Source: Fictibacillus norfolkensis
GTDB taxonomy: Bacteria; Bacillota; Bacilli; Bacillales; Fictibacillaceae
Reading direction: 5' to 3'
DNA: 64,000 nucleotides
Assembly (NCBI RefSeq): GCF_014836645.1
Contig: NZ_JACSQM010000003.1
Location: 186,001-250,000 of the forward strand
Shown: one piece after another, positions 36,117 through 45,250 of the stretch
Layout: each line of letters starts with the position of its first letter
Position numbering within the stretch: position 1 is the stretch's first letter
Program-made: the position numbers and the translations under genes
The notes under the pieces: generated by a model
Databases searched by the model: none
Seen by the model: the letters and a program-made list of their open reading frames with translations, nothing else
What the model was told of the DNA's origin: nothing

Positions 36117-37736
36117 TTATTTGCTTAACCGCTTTTCAATCGCATAATCAAAATTCCCATTATAACTTTCTAGACATCCGCCTTCTAACCAAATGGTACG
36201 TTCAAAGAGTTTGTTCATAAAATATCGATCATGTGAGACTGATAGGATCGTTCCATTAAACTCTTCTAGAGCTTGTTCTAATGCTTCACGTGAATCAATA
36301 TCCAAATGGTTTGTTGGTTCATCCAAGATTAAGAAGTTGAATCCTTCATAAACAAGCTGTGCAAGCCTGAGTCTTGTTCGTTCTCCACCGCTCAACTCAT
36401 TTCCTTTCCTATAAACAGCTGCTCCGTAGAACAAAAACTTTGCTAGATGATGACGAGCTTCCCCTTCTTCCATCGGTACTCTTTCTCTGAAAATATCAAG
36501 TACAGTTCCAGTAGAACCAGCAGTAAGTCCACTTTGAGAAAGATAACCTATCGAAACAGATGGTCCAAGTTTTATATTGCCGTTGCTGTGATCCAGAGTT
36601 TGTATGATCTCTAGCAGTGTCGTTTTTCCTGAACCGTTTTTACCGACGAGGGCTACCTTCTCACCATATCGAATCTGTAGTTCAAGATTACTTAGGATGG
36701 AACGACCTTCAATCAATTTATTTAGCCCTTTAATTACTGCAACGTCCTGACCGCTTCTCTTGTTAACTGAGAATTCAAATGCCGCTTTTTTACGTTCCAG
36801 TTTAGGGCGTTTCATACTCTGTATTCGTTGAAGTGCTTTCTCCATGTTCCTCGCTCTTTTAAAGAATTTTTCATTTCCTGATCGAGCGCCCCAGTCTCTT
36901 AGTTGTTTGATAGACTCTTTAATCTTTTTAACTTTCTTTTGCTGTTCTTCATATTTCTCAAATTCTAGAAGAAGATTGTTTTCTTTTTCCTTGAGAAAAC
37001 CTGAGTAACTTTGATGATATAAAGTACATTCACCATCCTCTATATCAATAGTCTTTGAGGTTACTTTATCTAAAAAATAGCGATCATGACTGATAATAAT
37101 AACGGAACCTTTGTATTTTTGAAGATAGATTTCAAGCCAATTCATCGTTTCGATGTCGAGATGATTGGTAGGTTCGTCTAAGAGTAAAAGCTCTGGCTCT
37201 TTTAATAACAAACAAGCTAGACCGACCTTCGTTTGTTCTCCTCCACTTAGTTGCATAAAAAGATGGTGAGAGAGTTGTGTTAGACCTAAACCAGCCAAAA
37301 CGCCATTTATCTTCGACTCAATCGCATAACCACCGAGCTCTTCAAATTCTTCTTGCAATCTATAAAGCTTATTCAGATTTTTGTCTAATCGGTGTGTATG
37401 CTCTGGATCACTTAACAATGCATTAACCTGCTGAATTTTATGTTCAATTTCATTGATTTCTTGAAACGCTGATGAAACTACATCATATACTCTCATATTC
37501 TCGGAATGCTCAGGAAGTTGTTCCAAATAACCGATCTCCGCATCCTTCCTGATGGCTATAGAACCTGAATCCGGATGATCAACACCACTTAACAGCTTAA
37601 ACAATGTCGTCTTTCCTGAACCATTCTGTCCTACTATACCTATGCGATCTTGTTCGTGAATTTCAAAAGATATATTTTTTAGAATCTCATTTCCACCATA
37701 CATTTTTTTAACTTGATGAACAGTGCAGACTATCAT
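36117..37736 (-). CDS. ABC-F family ATPase, probable ribosomal protection protein
   Basis: A 539-residue protein with two ABC ATPase domains and no membrane segment, the layout of ABC-F translation factors. Walker A GQNGSGKTT and GKNGSGKTT, signatures QLSGGEQTK and ELSGGERTR, Walker B LLLLDEPTNHLD and FLILDEPTNHLD. The domains are joined by a basic, helical linker (about residues 245-330, e.g. KKVKKIKESIKQLRDW) that reaches toward the ribosomal P-site in this family. It may rescue ribosomes from antibiotics such as lincosamides, pleuromutilins or macrolides, or may be a housekeeping factor. A leader ORF and terminator upstream favour the antibiotic-resistance type. AAAGGAG precedes the ATG. 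Confidence 0.85.
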   Translation of the reverse strand: MIVCTVHQVKKMYGGNEILKNISFEIHEQDRIGIVGQNGSGKTTLFKLLSGVDHPDSGSIAIRKDAEIGYLEQLPEHSENMRVYDVVSSAFQEINEIEHKIQQVNALLSDPEHTHRLDKNLNKLYRLQEEFEELGGYAIESKINGVLAGLGLTQLSHHLFMQLSGGEQTKVGLACLLLKEPELLLLDEPTNHLDIETMNWLEIYLQKYKGSVIIISHDRYFLDKVTSKTIDIEDGECTLYHQSYSGFLKEKENNLLLEFEKYEEQQKKVKKIKESIKQLRDWGARSGNEKFFKRARNMEKALQRIQSMKRPKLERKKAAFEFSVNKRSGQDVAVIKGLNKLIEGRSILSNLELQIRYGEKVALVGKNGSGKTTLLEIIQTLDHSNGNIKLGPSVSIGYLSQSGLTAGSTGTVLDIFRERVPMEEGEARHHLAKFLFYGAAVYRKGNELSGGERTRLRLAQLVYEGFNFLILDEPTNHLDIDSREALEQALEEFNGTILSVSHDRYFMNKLFERTIWLEGGCLESYNGNFDYAIEKRLSK

Positions 37737-37782
37737 TTTTATTTTCTCCTTTTAATCCAATGCCACTGTCCTTTTTTGTATA

Positions 37783-37817
37783 CAAAAAAACCATGAGCAA
37801 CATACCTGCCCATGGTT
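37783..37817 (-). terminator. Attenuator terminator ahead of the ABC-F gene
   Basis: Stem AACCATGGGCA (37817-37807) with TGCTCATGGTT (37799-37789), eleven pairs with one G-U, followed by seven T on the minus strand. It lies between the leader ORF stop and the ABC-F start codon, so it would block transcription into the gene unless bypassed. Confidence 0.85.
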
Positions 37818-37846
37818 ACTAACAATTAAAAAAGGATAGGGTAAGG

Positions 37847-37969
37847 TTACTTTGTGATGTACTTTAGTGTTTTAACTGTAAATGGACAGACTCCGCCAAT
37901 TTTTGAAAATACATAAGTAATCGCACGGAAAACCACCAACCAGTCAAACATTTGTACACCTTTAAGCAT
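37847..37969 (-). CDS. 40-residue leader peptide of the ABC-F gene
   Basis: An ORF of 40 codons starting at ATG 37969 and ending at TAA 37847. It has a strong site (AAAAGGAGG at 37986-37978, eight bases upstream). The peptide starts MLKGVQMFDWLVVFRAITYV and ends with a lysine/threonine-rich tail; a hydrophobic aromatic first half is followed by SKIGGVCPFTVKTLKY. It lies between a promoter (38041-38013) and a terminator 30 bp after its stop, the arrangement of ribosome-stalling leader peptides that control ABC-F and erm genes. A free-standing small protein is the alternative. Confidence 0.72.
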   Translation of the reverse strand: MLKGVQMFDWLVVFRAITYVFSKIGGVCPFTVKTLKYITK

Positions 37970-38012
37970 GCCTTACACCTCCTTTTAAGAATTTAAAAAA
38001 TATTCTAGTAAT

Positions 38013-38041
38013 AGTATATGGTATTATTACTTAATATGCAA
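38013..38041 (-). promoter_or_regulatory. Promoter of the leader/ABC-F transcript
   Basis: TTGCAT (38041-38036) and TATACT (38018-38013) with 17-base spacing on the minus strand, about 45 bp upstream of the leader ORF start. Confidence 0.6.
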
Positions 38042-38133
38042 TTAAGAATAAAGTTGAGGATAAAGAAAGGAAATTTGCTTTTTTTGTCGAAATAGTTTTA
38101 AATATTTATATTATTCTGAAAAGGGTGTGTCCT

Positions 38134-38784
38134 ATGAAAGTAAAATCCAACTATCTAACTAAATCAAAAGTAACGTATGTAACAGAAAACATGTCAATCA
38201 GCGAAGCTCGATATACCATTATTCAATCTGGGTATCGCTGCATACCCGTTTTGGATGAATCCGAACAAAAATTTGTAGGGCTTCTTTTTAAAGAGACTAC
38301 ATCTGATTATATTATTGATAATATCGGTTCAGTTAAAGATCAAGTTAGTAGAATTGTAGAAGAGAAAGACGCATTTATTCATGAGAATACAGCTTATTTC
38401 AAAGTGCTTTTCACAATCAGACGCCTGCCATTTATGGCTGTAGTCGATGATGATCATAATTTCCTAGGAATCATTACTCACTCAAAAGTTATGGATATTC
38501 TAGAAGATTCTTATGGTATCAAGAAGGGTGGATACTCTCTAACGGTTTCTACTACTGAAGGTAAAGGTTCGCTAAGAAAACTATTTACAGCTATCCATGA
38601 AGAATACAATATTGAAGGTGTTTTCACGCAAGACGCAGGTAAGCAATTTCTTCGCAGAGTTATTATCACTTTCAATGAAAGTGTTTCGCGTGAAGAAATC
38701 GATGAACTCGTACACCGAGTCGAAGCGAATGGGTTCAAGGTGGCAGACATTGAAGATCTACGAACATTCTCAAGTGTTCAATAA
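38134..38784 (+). CDS. CBS-pair protein with C-terminal ACT-like domain (possibly c-di-AMP-binding, CbpA-like)
   Basis: A 216-residue soluble protein. Residues ~1-135 are two CBS repeats (YRCIPVLDESEQKFVGLL and LPFMAVVDDDHNFLGIITHSKVMD); the rest looks like an ACT-type regulatory fold (YSLTVSTTEGKGSLRKLFTAIHEEYNIEGVF, then a beta-alpha end). The same order occurs in the Listeria c-di-AMP-binding protein CbpA and in AcuB, so a nucleotide-sensing role is plausible. ATG 38134 has GAAAAGGG upstream; a GTG three codons earlier is less likely. It is monocistronic and divergent from the ABC-F transcript. Confidence 0.72.
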   Translation: MKVKSNYLTKSKVTYVTENMSISEARYTIIQSGYRCIPVLDESEQKFVGLLFKETTSDYIIDNIGSVKDQVSRIVEEKDAFIHENTAYFKVLFTIRRLPFMAVVDDDHNFLGIITHSKVMDILEDSYGIKKGGYSLTVSTTEGKGSLRKLFTAIHEEYNIEGVFTQDAGKQFLRRVIITFNESVSREEIDELVHRVEANGFKVADIEDLRTFSSVQ

Positions 38785-38786
38785 TA

Positions 38787-38824
38787 CAAAAAACGTTCCC
38801 TTTTAATAAAAGGGAACGTTTTTC
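38787..38824. terminator. Bidirectional terminator, CBS-ACT gene / aroA
   Basis: Near-perfect 15-bp stem AAAACGTTCCCTTTT with AAAAGGGAACGTTTT, with T-runs on both strands, between the convergent genes. Confidence 0.92.
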
Positions 38825-38825
38825 T

Positions 38826-40109
38826 TTACGATGAGAGGACATTCAATTGTTCAAAGAATGAAGGGTATGAAACAGCGATCGCTTCACTGTTTGTAAGCGT
38901 TGTTTCGCCTTCTGCGATACAAGCGGCAACACTCAACATCATTCCAATTCTATGATCTCCGTAGCTTTGCACTGAAGCTCCTCGCAGTGAAGATTTACCC
39001 TGTATGATCATACCGTCTTCTGTAGCTTCAATATCTGCACCCATCTTTTTTAGCTCGTTCACAACGGTTTCAATTCGATCTGTTTCTTTCACTCGAAGTT
39101 CATGCGCGTCTTTTATGATTGTCTTTCCTTCTGCTTGAGTTGCGGCCAAAGCTATGATTGGAATTTCATCGATCAATCGAGGGATAAGATCGCCTTCAAT
39201 AACCGTTCCTTTTAAATCAGAGCTTTTAATGACTAAATCTCCGAAAGGTTCTGATGCTTCCTCATTTATATTTTGGTAGGTGATATCTGCCCCCATATTT
39301 TTAAGTACATCCAATATTCCGGTACGCGTTGGATTCAACCCTACTTTTTTTAACGTGATCTCACTGTTTGGAACAATCGCACCGGCTACTAAGAAAAAAG
39401 CGGCTGAAGAAATATCACCTGGTACTTCAATGTGTGTTCCCTTTAACTTCTGGCCACCTGCGACTGAAACATTTAGATCATCGGTTTCAACTTCTACTCC
39501 AAACGCTTGTAGCATTCGTTCTGTATGGTCTCTCGATTTGAAGGGTTCTTCTACAGAAGTTGTTCCTTCTCCATCTAATCCAGCCAGAATAATAGCTGAT
39601 TTAACTTGAGCACTGGCGATTGGAGAGGAGTAATGAATACCTCGTGTTTCGCCCCCTTTTATATGAAGAGGGACCTTATTTCCTGAATCATTTCCATCAA
39701 TAGCAGCTCCCATTTCTTTTAAGGGTTTCGTCACGCGATTCATCGGTCTTTTTGCGATTGACTCATCCCCTGTTAAGGTGGATTCAAACGGTGTATTAGC
39801 GAGTATTCCTAGCATCAGACGGATCGTAGTACCTGAATTCCCTACATACAAATCTTCTGAGGGTGGTGTTAATCCTGCAATTCCTTTTCCTTCTACTGTT
39901 ACTTTTTCACCTTCTTGTTTTATCGTAACACCAAGTTTCTTGAAACATGAAATGGTACTTAAACAATCTTCGCCTGTTAAAAAACCATCGATTGTCGTTG
40001 TACCGTCAGCGATGGATCCAAACATGACTGCTCGATGTGAAATAGATTTGTCACCAGGCACTTTAATAGATCCTTTTAATTGTTGAATAGGTTGTAATTG
40101 CTTTGCCAT
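38826..40109 (-). CDS. aroA: 3-phosphoshikimate 1-carboxyvinyltransferase (EPSP synthase)
   Basis: A 427-residue enzyme that joins phosphoenolpyruvate to shikimate 3-phosphate, the sixth step of the shikimate pathway. Substrate-binding motifs are [13 protein letters not shown] near the N-terminus, [12 protein letters not shown] around residue 90, KSAIILAGL, and the late [12 protein letters not shown] and KETDRIETV (catalytic Asp/Glu region). The GNSGT rather than GNAGT loop is usual in Firmicutes. It is the last gene of the aroC-aroB-tyrA-aroA unit, 14 bp after tyrA. B. subtilis calls it aroE. Confidence 0.96.
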   Translation of the reverse strand: MAKQLQPIQQLKGSIKVPGDKSISHRAVMFGSIADGTTTIDGFLTGEDCLSTISCFKKLGVTIKQEGEKVTVEGKGIAGLTPPSEDLYVGNSGTTIRLMLGILANTPFESTLTGDESIAKRPMNRVTKPLKEMGAAIDGNDSGNKVPLHIKGGETRGIHYSSPIASAQVKSAIILAGLDGEGTTSVEEPFKSRDHTERMLQAFGVEVETDDLNVSVAGGQKLKGTHIEVPGDISSAAFFLVAGAIVPNSEITLKKVGLNPTRTGILDVLKNMGADITYQNINEEASEPFGDLVIKSSDLKGTVIEGDLIPRLIDEIPIIALAATQAEGKTIIKDAHELRVKETDRIETVVNELKKMGADIEATEDGMIIQGKSSLRGASVQSYGDHRIGMMLSVAACIAEGETTLTNSEAIAVSYPSFFEQLNVLSS

Positions 40110-40123
40110 AGAATAGTACCTCC

Positions 40124-41221
40124 TTATAAAGTGATTTGTGTTAAGTAATTCTCTTTTTGTAATATTTCTTGTGCCTGGTCTCGATCATTGTCATCTTGAA
40201 AACTCAATCGAAGTACTCCATTTAATCCTTCTCTTACTTCTAAAATACTGAGGTTGATTATGCTGATCTCTGATTGTGCCAAAAGAGCAGTTATGTGAGA
40301 TAGAGCACCTACTCTATCGAGGATATCCACATATAGATCTGAAAACGGATGAATTGCGCCTTTTGACCGAACAGGTAAGGAATCTCGGAATGATTTTGCT
40401 CCATCAAAGTATTCATAGAGTTCCGCTTCATCTCCCTTTTCTACGAACTCTATCACCGTATCCATTTCATTTTTCCATTCGTGTAAGAGAGTAAGAAGAT
40501 GTGTCTTATTTTGACTGACTATATCGCTCCACATTTTAGGAGAGCTTGAAGCTATGCGCGTAATGTCTCTGAATCCTCCTGCTGCAAGTTGCTGAATCAA
40601 CGGTTTTTCCTTCGCATGATGCTGTGCAATCCTCACAAGGCTTGAAGCGACAAGATGCGGAAAGTGACTTACAATGCCTGTAAGAAAATCATGTTCATCT
40701 GGATCAGTAACGAGAAATTTGGCTCTAGTCCCTTTTAGCCAAGTCTTAGCTTCATCAATATCCATATCAGTTGTTATAGAGTTTGGTGTTAGAAAGTAAA
40801 AGGCATTTTCTAATAGATGGACTTTCGCACTTTCTGCTCCCGTTTTATGAGATCCAGCCATAGGATGACCTCCAATAAAACGAATACCAAAAACAGCCAT
40901 TTCCTCTGCTTTATTCATAATGGATTTTTTTGTGCTTCCAACATCCATAACTAACGCTTTAATTACAGGTGAAATGGAAGCTAGTTTCTCCATCACCTGT
41001 AACGTTGCTTCAACAGGTGTTGCAATTATGATAAGATCTGCTATTTGAGCAATCTCTGTGAAGTCTGAAACAGCTTCATCAATTACACCTATTTCTGCTG
41101 CAGTTACACTATTTTGAGCATAAACGTCATACCCATAGATTGTTGCTTCGTGTTCTTGTTTGATAGAAAGAGCGATTGAACCACCGATCAATCCAACCCC
41201 TATTAGTAAGACGTTCTTCAT
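40124..41221 (-). CDS. tyrA: Prephenate dehydrogenase
   Basis: A 365-residue enzyme that makes 4-hydroxyphenylpyruvate, the tyrosine precursor, from prephenate with NAD+. The Rossmann nucleotide-binding motif [13 protein letters not shown] starts at residue 8, [10 protein letters not shown] (about 120) carries the catalytic His, and the C-terminal ~75 residues form an ACT domain ([18 protein letters not shown]) likely to sense tyrosine. It lies between aroB and aroA. Its presence makes a tyrosine-responsive T-box upstream of the operon sensible. Confidence 0.95.
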   Translation of the reverse strand: MKNVLLIGVGLIGGSIALSIKQEHEATIYGYDVYAQNSVTAAEIGVIDEAVSDFTEIAQIADLIIIATPVEATLQVMEKLASISPVIKALVMDVGSTKKSIMNKAEEMAVFGIRFIGGHPMAGSHKTGAESAKVHLLENAFYFLTPNSITTDMDIDEAKTWLKGTRAKFLVTDPDEHDFLTGIVSHFPHLVASSLVRIAQHHAKEKPLIQQLAAGGFRDITRIASSSPKMWSDIVSQNKTHLLTLLHEWKNEMDTVIEFVEKGDEAELYEYFDGAKSFRDSLPVRSKGAIHPFSDLYVDILDRVGALSHITALLAQSEISIINLSILEVREGLNGVLRLSFQDDNDRDQAQEILQKENYLTQITL

Positions 41222-41237
41222 TTACTCCTACTCCTTT

Positions 41238-42311
41238 TTAAGCCTCTTCTATAAAAGAAGTTAATTTTCTCTCTAATGATTCTGAAGTAAAAGGTGATAA
41301 ATAGGGCTTACCCAAACCGTTCAGAAGCACCATTTGAATCATGCCTTTTTCCGCTTTTTTATCTTTTTTCATTCGATTGACTAGCGAGGAAGCAGATAAG
41401 TGCTTAGGAAATGATGGATAACCTAAACTTGTTAACCAATCCTTTAGTTCTTTTCCTAAAATTACAGTATCTTCTTTAAGTGAAAGTGCAAAAAGCATAC
41501 CTAATGCAACTGCTTCACCATGAGTGATTCCTTTGTATTGAAGCTCTCCTTCTATAGCATGGCCGAGTGTGTGGCCAAAGTTTAAATAAGCTCGAATTCC
41601 CTTTTCTTTTTCGTCTTGTGTAACGATCTCATTTTTAATTTTAATGCCTTGTATGAGAGCTTTTTGGAGAGAGTCTCCGAAGAGATCATCGATGTTTTTA
41701 ATGTTCTCATGCAAAGAATGGTATAGATTTTCATCAGCGATCAATGCATGTTTAATGACCTCCGCAAAACCAGATCTTTTTTCACTTGCTGGTAAAGTAG
41801 TTAAGAAGTCTGTTGAATAGATTACCGTTTCTGGTTGATGAAAGACACCGATCATGTTCTTACCTTCAGGATGATTAATACCTGTTTTTCCTCCTACTGC
41901 ACTATCATGTGCGAGAATCGTAGTCGGAATTTGAATAAAGCGGATTCCTCGCATATAGGTACCCGCCACAAATCCAGCAAGGTCTCCAATCATTCCTCCA
42001 CCAAGCGCAATAACAACAGATGTCCGGTCCAGTTCTTTACTTAAAGCAAAGCTTTGACAAGCCATATAATTCTCAAATGACTTTTGATCATCACCAGCTT
42101 GAATCTGAATCGTTTCATGAGAGAAAGCATCGCCGATCACCCTTTGTACGGTTTCTAAATAGAGACCTCCAACGTTTTCATCTGTTATGATCAATAGGTT
42201 CTTAGGTGAAGGGCTAAGGCTTTCTAAGACTGATTTAAGCTCATCAATTACGTTATCACCAATAAAAACCGGGTAGTTTTTTGAAGGTGTTGTTATGTGA
42301 ATCGTGTTCAT
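41238..42311 (-). CDS. aroB: 3-dehydroquinate synthase
   Basis: A 357-residue NAD- and metal-dependent enzyme converting DAHP to 3-dehydroquinate, the second shikimate step. Signature regions are ALGGGMIGDLAGFVAGTYMRG, PTTILAHDSAVGGKTGIN, and the metal ligands in the LNFGHTLGHAIE and GITHGEAVALGM segments. Its ATG directly abuts the aroC stop codon (TAAATG), so translation is probably coupled. Length is normal. Confidence 0.96.
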   Translation of the reverse strand: MNTIHITTPSKNYPVFIGDNVIDELKSVLESLSPSPKNLLIITDENVGGLYLETVQRVIGDAFSHETIQIQAGDDQKSFENYMACQSFALSKELDRTSVVIALGGGMIGDLAGFVAGTYMRGIRFIQIPTTILAHDSAVGGKTGINHPEGKNMIGVFHQPETVIYSTDFLTTLPASEKRSGFAEVIKHALIADENLYHSLHENIKNIDDLFGDSLQKALIQGIKIKNEIVTQDEKEKGIRAYLNFGHTLGHAIEGELQYKGITHGEAVALGMLFALSLKEDTVILGKELKDWLTSLGYPSFPKHLSASSLVNRMKKDKKAEKGMIQMVLLNGLGKPYLSPFTSESLERKLTSFIEEA

Positions 42312-43481
42312 TTAAAACACCCTTGCACGTTCTTGGTGCTGCACGATGTTTTTCTTAATCACTTCCATGTTATCTTGTCCAAATTGATTAACTAGCGCAC
42401 TTGCGAGCTCCCAAGCAACAACAGACTCTGCTACAACACTTGCAGCGGGAACTGCACAACTGTCAGACCTTTCAATGCTTGCGGCAAAGACTTCTTTTGT
42501 TTCAATATCCACACTGTTTAGCGGTTTGTATAAAGTAGGAATCGGCTTCATCACACCACGAACAACAACTGGCATCCCGGTCGTCATTCCTCCCTCAAAG
42601 CCTCCTGCGTTGTTTGTTCTTCTAGTATAGCCACGTTCGATATCCCAAACGATCTCATCATGTACTTCACTTCCAGGTTTTCGTGCTGCTTCAAAACCAA
42701 TACCGATCTCAGCACCTTTAAATGCATTGATACTCATGATTGCTGCTGCTAATTTGGCATCTAACTTATTATCATAATGTGTGTAGCTACCTACACCTAC
42801 TGGCATACCTTCTACGATTACTTCTACAACCCCACCGATCGAATCGCCGTTTTCTTTTGCGGTATCGATCGCTTCCATCATCGTCTTTTCAACATTTTTA
42901 TCAAAACATCTAACAGGAGAAACCTCCGTTTTTTCACGAAGTTCTTCTAACGATTCATATGAAGTATTCTCAGCTACGACACCACCTAGTTCTAACACGT
43001 GGCCTCCAACTTCAACTCCAAGCTCTTTTAGAACTTTTTTCGCAACAGCTCCTGCTGCTACTCTTACCGTTGTTTCTCGGGCTGAAGAGCGTTCTAGTAC
43101 GTTTCTCATATCTCGATGATTGTACTTAATAGCACCGTTTAAATCTGCATGACCTGGTCGAGGTCTAGAGATAACACGCTTCACTTCAGCGTTCTCGTCT
43201 TCGAGAGGTTCAGCACCCATGATCTTCGTCCAATGAGTAAAGTCTTTGTTCTCTACTACAAGTGTAATCGGTGAACCAAGCGTTACTCCGTGTCGTACAC
43301 CACTTACGATCTGAACCTGATCTTTTTCAATCTGCATACGTCTTCCACGACCATGCCCTTTTTGACGTCTAGCTAGTTCTTCGTTAATGTCTTCTGCTAC
43401 TAGAGGCAAACCTGCTGGTACACCTTCAATGATTGTTGTGAGTTGAGGGCCGTGTGACTCTCCTGCTGTTAAATATCTCAT
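42312..43481 (-). CDS. aroC: Chorismate synthase
   Basis: A 389-residue enzyme that converts EPSP to chorismate using reduced FMN, the last common shikimate step. The three family signatures are clear: [12 protein letters not shown] near the N-terminus, [15 protein letters not shown] with the conserved [16 protein letters not shown] after it, and [16 protein letters not shown] near the end. AGGAGG precedes the ATG. It is the first gene behind the T-box leader. B. subtilis calls it aroF. Confidence 0.97.
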   Translation of the reverse strand: MRYLTAGESHGPQLTTIIEGVPAGLPLVAEDINEELARRQKGHGRGRRMQIEKDQVQIVSGVRHGVTLGSPITLVVENKDFTHWTKIMGAEPLEDENAEVKRVISRPRPGHADLNGAIKYNHRDMRNVLERSSARETTVRVAAGAVAKKVLKELGVEVGGHVLELGGVVAENTSYESLEELREKTEVSPVRCFDKNVEKTMMEAIDTAKENGDSIGGVVEVIVEGMPVGVGSYTHYDNKLDAKLAAAIMSINAFKGAEIGIGFEAARKPGSEVHDEIVWDIERGYTRRTNNAGGFEGGMTTGMPVVVRGVMKPIPTLYKPLNSVDIETKEVFAASIERSDSCAVPAASVVAESVVAWELASALVNQFGQDNMEVIKKNIVQHQERARVF

Positions 43482-43569
43482 ATTCTATTCCTCCTGTTTG
43501 CCTTTTTTTATAGAGAAAACTTTTGTAAACCACGTTTTGATCTAGTCACTCTTTTATTTCTGATAGTAC

Positions 43570-43596
43570 AAAAAAATCCCTGCTAATAAGCAGGGA
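43570..43596 (-). terminator. T-box terminator upstream of aroC
   Basis: Stem TCCCTGC/GCAGGGA with a six-base loop, then seven T on the minus strand. Its 5' arm starts within the T-box antiterminator region. Confidence 0.9.
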
Positions 43597-43805
43597 CGAA
43601 TTATCATCGCGGTACCACCCTGACAGCAAAGAATAAATCTTTGCCACCTTCATTTTGTTAACGGAAATTTTTCCGGCTTTTTTACAAAAGCATGCTCAAG
43701 AATTGTAATTCGTGAAAGGCTGTGTACTGATTTGCACCACCATCAGCTCTCTAATAACAGGGAACCATTCCACTACTGCTGTTCTATCATTGCGATTTAT
43801 TTTAT
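43570..43805 (-). promoter_or_regulatory. T-box leader, predicted tyrosine-specific (UAC)
   Basis: The minus strand shows the canonical T-box parts in order: stem I with AGTAG and AGAGAGCTGATGG-TGGTG, the specifier loop GAAT-TAC-A (TAC at 43707-43705), TTGAGCATGC, and the T-box GGGTGGTACCGCG (43620-43608) ahead of the terminator. The helix TGGAATGG/CCTTTCA flanking the loop places TAC in the specifier position, and the same GAAN-XXX-A frame gives CGC for the argS leader in this window. Uncharged tRNA-Tyr should therefore switch on aroC-aroB-tyrA-aroA. Confidence 0.88.
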
Positions 43806-43870
43806 AAAGTTATAAACAGTTTTAGCACGTTGAAGCGTTGTTGTAAAGGGAATTCATGCATTTTTCTTAA

Positions 43871-43899
43871 AATTTACAATACCTTCATCTATATGTCAA
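43871..43899 (-). promoter_or_regulatory. Promoter of the aroC T-box transcript
   Basis: Perfect TTGACA (43899-43894) and TAAATT (43876-43871) with 17-base spacing on the minus strand. Confidence 0.75.
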
Positions 43900-43952
43900 A
43901 AAGCACTTTAAACAGCTTCAAAATTATTTTAAATCTTTTTTCTTATAAGTAC

Positions 43953-43981
43953 TTGACATTCTTTTGAAATCCCTTTAAAGT
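43953..43981 (+). promoter_or_regulatory. Promoter of the DAHP synthase gene
   Basis: Perfect TTGACA (43953-43958) and TAAAGT (43976-43981) with 17-base spacing on the plus strand. The resulting 5' leader of about 125 bases contains two inverted repeats. Confidence 0.7.
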
Positions 43982-43999
43982 TACAAACAATACTTTATG

Positions 44000-44075
44000 A
44001 GACACACGCTTTAAAGCGCGAAAGTGTCTATGTAACGATGTATATAAATAAGCCTATGAGCGGCCGCGATATAGG
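44000..44075 (+). other. Two nested inverted repeats in the DAHP synthase leader
   Basis: First, AGACAC (44000-44005) with GTGTCT (44024-44029) encloses the perfect palindrome CGCTTTAAAGCG (44007-44018). Second, CCTAT (44053) with ATAGG (44075) encloses GCGGCCGC (44060-44067). No T-run follows either, so they are not simple terminators; an operator or an RNA structure is possible. Confidence 0.5.
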
Positions 44076-44114
44076 AACTAATGACACGAGTATAAATATG
44101 GGGAGGAACCGCAC

Positions 44115-45194
44115 ATGTCAAACGAATTAGTAGACTTACGCAAACAGATGGATGATATTTCTTTAAAGATTTTAGAGCTTCTAAATGAACGAGGAAATGT
44201 AGCCCAACAAATTGGGAAGCTTAAAGAAATGCAAGGTGTTAAACGCTTTGATCCTGTCAGAGAGAGAGAATTGCTTGATCTGATCGCTTCTCATAACGAT
44301 GGTCCTTTTGAGACGTCAACGGTGCAACACATCTTCAAACAGATCTTCAAAGCAAGCTTAGAGCTTCAAAAAGACGATAATCGAAAAGCGTTACTCGTAT
44401 CTCGTAAAAAGAAACCTGAAGATACAATTGTAAATGTAAAGGGTGAAAAGATCGGTGATGGCAATCCTCACTTCATCATGGGTCCTTGTGCGGTAGAAAG
44501 CTACGAACAAGTGAAGCAAGTAGCAGAAGTCATTGCAAAAAAAGGATTAACTTTAATACGAGGTGGCGCATTCAAACCGCGTACGTCTCCTTACGACTTC
44601 CAGGGACTTGGACTAGAAGGGTTAAAAATTCTTCGTAAAGCAGCAGATGAACATCAGCTGGCTGTTGTGAGTGAAATTTTAAATCCGAACGATATTGAGA
44701 TGGCACTAGATTATGTTGATGTGATTCAGATCGGCGCACGTAACATGCAGAACTTTGATCTGTTAAAAGCAGCTGGATCTGTGAACAAACCGGTATTGCT
44801 GAAGCGTGGGTTAGCTGCAACGATTGAAGAATTCATGTACGCTGCAGAATACATCTTGGCTCAAGGTAACTCACAAGTTATTCTATGTGAACGCGGAATT
44901 CGTACGTACGAGAGAGCAACAAGAAACACGCTAGACATCTCAGCGGTACCTATTCTTAAAAAAGAAACGCATCTACCTGTAGTCGTGGACGTAACACACT
45001 CAACAGGCCGAAAAGACCTTCTCCTCCCTGCCGCTAAAGCAGCAATGGCGATCGGTGCAGATGCAGTTATGGCTGAAGTGCATCCTGACCCAGCAGTAGC
45101 GCTATCCGATTCAGCGCAACAGATGAACATTCCAGAATTCCACGAATTCATGGATGCTCTTTTAAACAAAGAAAAAAAGAAGATTCATTCTTAA
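44115..45194 (+). CDS. aroF: DAHP synthase fused to an N-terminal chorismate mutase domain
   Basis: A 359-residue bifunctional enzyme. Residues ~1-85 are an AroQ-type chorismate mutase ([20 protein letters not shown] with the catalytic Arg/Lys/Glu pattern), followed by a short linker and a type I-beta DAHP synthase domain with [36 protein letters not shown] and [15 protein letters not shown]. It condenses PEP and erythrose 4-phosphate, the first shikimate step; the mutase domain both makes prephenate and senses it as feedback inhibitor. It is divergent from the aroC operon and monocistronic. In B. subtilis the gene is named aroA. GGGGAGG precedes the ATG. Confidence 0.96.
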   Translation: MSNELVDLRKQMDDISLKILELLNERGNVAQQIGKLKEMQGVKRFDPVRERELLDLIASHNDGPFETSTVQHIFKQIFKASLELQKDDNRKALLVSRKKKPEDTIVNVKGEKIGDGNPHFIMGPCAVESYEQVKQVAEVIAKKGLTLIRGGAFKPRTSPYDFQGLGLEGLKILRKAADEHQLAVVSEILNPNDIEMALDYVDVIQIGARNMQNFDLLKAAGSVNKPVLLKRGLAATIEEFMYAAEYILAQGNSQVILCERGIRTYERATRNTLDISAVPILKKETHLPVVVDVTHSTGRKDLLLPAAKAAMAIGADAVMAEVHPDPAVALSDSAQQMNIPEFHEFMDALLNKEKKKIHS

Positions 45195-45197
45195 TAG

Positions 45198-45236
45198 AAA
45201 GAAAAAGCCTGGCTCGCTGAGTCAGGCTTTTTCTTT
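45198..45236. terminator. Terminator after the DAHP synthase gene
   Basis: Perfect 14-bp stem AAAGAAAAAGCCTG (45198-45211) with CAGGCTTTTTCTTT (45223-45236), usable in both directions. Confidence 0.9.
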
Positions 45237-45250
45237 AGTTACTAAAGGGC

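Noticed and set aside
39280..39609. 109-codon plus-strand open frame
   Set aside because: It is antisense to aroA, whose protein motifs are intact; no separate evidence supports translation.
43711..43718. TTC (Phe) as the specifier of the aro T-box
   Set aside because: These bases pair with TGGAATGG in the helix next to the specifier loop; TAC fits the GAAN-XXX-A frame that gives CGC for argS.
44861..45169. 102-codon minus-strand open frame
   Set aside because: Antisense shadow of the DAHP synthase gene with Ser/Ala-rich composition.
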